Source: Saccoglossus kowalevskii (lineage: Eukaryota; Hemichordata; Enteropneusta; Harrimaniidae). From it: a stretch of DNA of 64,000 nucleotides. The stretch lies in NCBI RefSeq assembly GCF_000003605.2, contig NW_003112468.1, forward strand, positions 302,237 to 366,236. The letters are read 5' to 3'. Position numbers and translations under genes: made by a program. The notes below the pieces were generated by a model. That model saw only the letters and a list, made by a program, of their open reading frames with translations. It had not been told where the DNA came from and searched no databases. The first letter of the stretch is position 1. Every line of letters starts with the position of its first letter. Positions 62,315-64,000 of the stretch are shown here, in pieces.

Positions 62315-62625
62315 GATAACGACTTTCCGCTTTCGACATTGTGAATAATTCATAACGAAATGTATTTCCTATGCACTCATAAATAATTTTCATAATTACT
62401 GATTACGCAAGAATATTACAGAAAAAAAACCTCTATATTTTTGCCTTTTATTTGTCTTGAATTATAACTGAAAGAAGCAGAATGAAATTGAAAACTATGT
62501 AGTGTGTTGAACAACTCATATACGAACAATAACTTTAATAACATGATTTTACTTGTTAAAGTGATTTTACTTGTTGAAAATTCTGTATTTTTCTGTATAA
62601 AAACGAAAGAATTTAACAATTTCGA
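62315..62625. repeat. dispersed repeat, copy 2
   Basis: Diverged copy of 39998-40295 in the same orientation. Landmarks in order: CTTTCCGCTTTCGACATT, GAAGCAGAATGAAAT, TAGTGTGTTGAACAACTCAT, AACAATAACTTTAATAA. Both copies can be read on the minus strand as a short peptide with FHSASFS, but frames differ elsewhere, so coding is unlikely. Confidence 0.6.
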
Positions 62626-62849
62626 AATTGGAAAGTCTTTATCGCAGTGTTAATATATGCTGGTAGTAATGTAGTATCTTGTAGATCAACCTGTTCCCAT
62701 AGACACTCGATATTCAGAATGATAGTAATAAAAACCCAAGTATATGCCAATGGAGGGTGTTATTGTATTGTGTATTGTGAAATGAAGATTTTCAGTATCC
62801 TTTATTCTATGTTTTTGTCATATTACCTCAAACCCTGCAATTAGAAGTG

Positions 62850-63733
62850 TGCATGGACTCGTGGGAAGAAATGGTGTGTATTGCCGTGTGGTAACTGCCA
62901 CAAAGGTTATTGACAGGTCTGACTGGTCTCACTCCTTGAAACTGAAATTGAATCCGGTTAAATGTAAACATTTAACTGTTAATCTGAAAACTAAGAATTC
63001 CATCGATTTTTCGTATTCCATTGTTGGTACTCAGTTAGATAAGGTTAATGAGCAGAATGATGTAGCAGTAATAATTGGCTCCAGATTAACATTTCATAGT
63101 CACGTTAACAATATTCTAAAAATGTCAAATCGCATGCTCGGGTTCATCAAACGTAATTGTCACAATATATAGAATGTTGACACCTTAAATGTTATTTATT
63201 TTTCTTATATTCGAAACAGGCTTGAATATTGTAGCGTTATATGGAATGGTATCCATCAAAATGATGGCAAACGCTTTAAAAGAGTCCAGCGTAATTTTTT
63301 AAAATTTGTATAAGTTGGCTGGGACGTGGACACACAATATGAAATTATATGCAATACTTTAAATATAGCCACGTTAGCAGCACGCAGAGATTATTTTGAT
63401 ATGGTTTTTATGTGTCTGTGTGACTTAGTTGTACAGTTGTTGTACATTATTTTCTTTTTTCAGTTTACATATTGCACGTAGTTTTAGGAAAATTTCTCAT
63501 TTCATTGTACCATTTGGACGCATTGAAGTCACTAAGAATGGGTTTTTGAAGTTTGCCTAGGTTTTAATAACAACATAAACTGCGCAATTTTTAATCAGGG
63601 ATTGTCTACTTTAAAACAGAAGCTTAAGCCTATTATTTTCTAGTTGTAATTTTGTTTACTGTTGTATTGTATTCAACAAATGTGTCTACTAACACACCAC
63701 TGTTATTGGCCTTATATGGATGCTGTGGTTGTA
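62850..63733 (+). mobile_element. Jockey/CR1-type LINE, 3' half, decayed
   Basis: The 3' part of a non-LTR retrotransposon reverse transcriptase. One frame from about 62,905 reads DWSHSLKLKLNPVKCKHLTV (W-x-L-x-L-N-x-x-K-C motif), a diverged K-D-L-G-V-like VAVIIGSRLTFHSHV, and NRMLGFIKRNC. After a TAG at 63170-63172 the same frame continues YFSYIRNRLEYCSVIWNG (the LEYxSxVW thumb motif), RVQRNFLKF, a TAA near 63,311, and LNIATLAARRDYFDM. A frameshift precedes SFRKISHFIVPFGRIE. The YxDD catalytic part and everything upstream are absent, a typical 5' truncation. It ends in GTAATAAATAAAT. Confidence 0.82.

Positions 63734-64000
<267 letters not shown>

Overview
This is an AT-rich (roughly one third GC), gene-poor stretch of animal nuclear DNA. 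The evidence is an intronless class A amine-type G-protein-coupled receptor, a mariner transposon, LINE, SINE, MITE and BEL/Pao LTR-element remnants, and many micro- and minisatellites. There are no operons, prophage or CRISPR. The repeat mix suits an invertebrate (a marine deuterostome or lophotrochozoan would fit), but nothing in the sequence fixes the phylum.

Layout. 1-8 kb: no gene seen. 8.0-9.7 kb: a TAA microsatellite, a clean 156-bp MITE with a 9-bp target duplication, and a 55-bp minisatellite. 9.7-17.9 kb: nothing recognised. 17.9-22.6 kb: a 1.8-kb array of a 16-bp unit, a CA repeat, and a 37-bp array that carries what looks like a solo LTR with a 5-bp target duplication. 25-26.6 kb: a tRNA-derived SINE (minus strand) and a near-perfect 12 x 66-bp array that stays open in frame. 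27.76-29.01 kb (minus): the one confident protein-coding gene, a 417-residue aminergic GPCR. 31.3 kb: a 69-nt hairpin resembling a microRNA precursor. 32.6 kb: a 30-bp array. 33.6-34.6 kb: a fossil BEL/Pao gag. 39-40 kb: an array of ~55-bp units, each centred on a palindrome whose two arms change together. 41.4-42.65 kb: a complete-ended but dead mariner.

46.3-59.7 kb is dominated by four diverged copies, all in one orientation, of a non-coding segment (units A-D). Unit A holds a 371-bp MITE that unit B lacks, and an L1-like LINE remnant lies between A and B. 61.5-64 kb holds a tRNA-like fragment, a dispersed repeat shared with 40 kb, and the 3' half of a Jockey/CR1-type LINE ending in a long AAAT tail.

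The genes do not form a pathway: one receptor gene sits in a large repeat-filled intergenic (or intronic) region. The most original signals are the co-varying palindrome array, the four-copy segment family, the hairpin at 31.3 kb and the MITEs. Short exons of spliced genes could be missed by eye.
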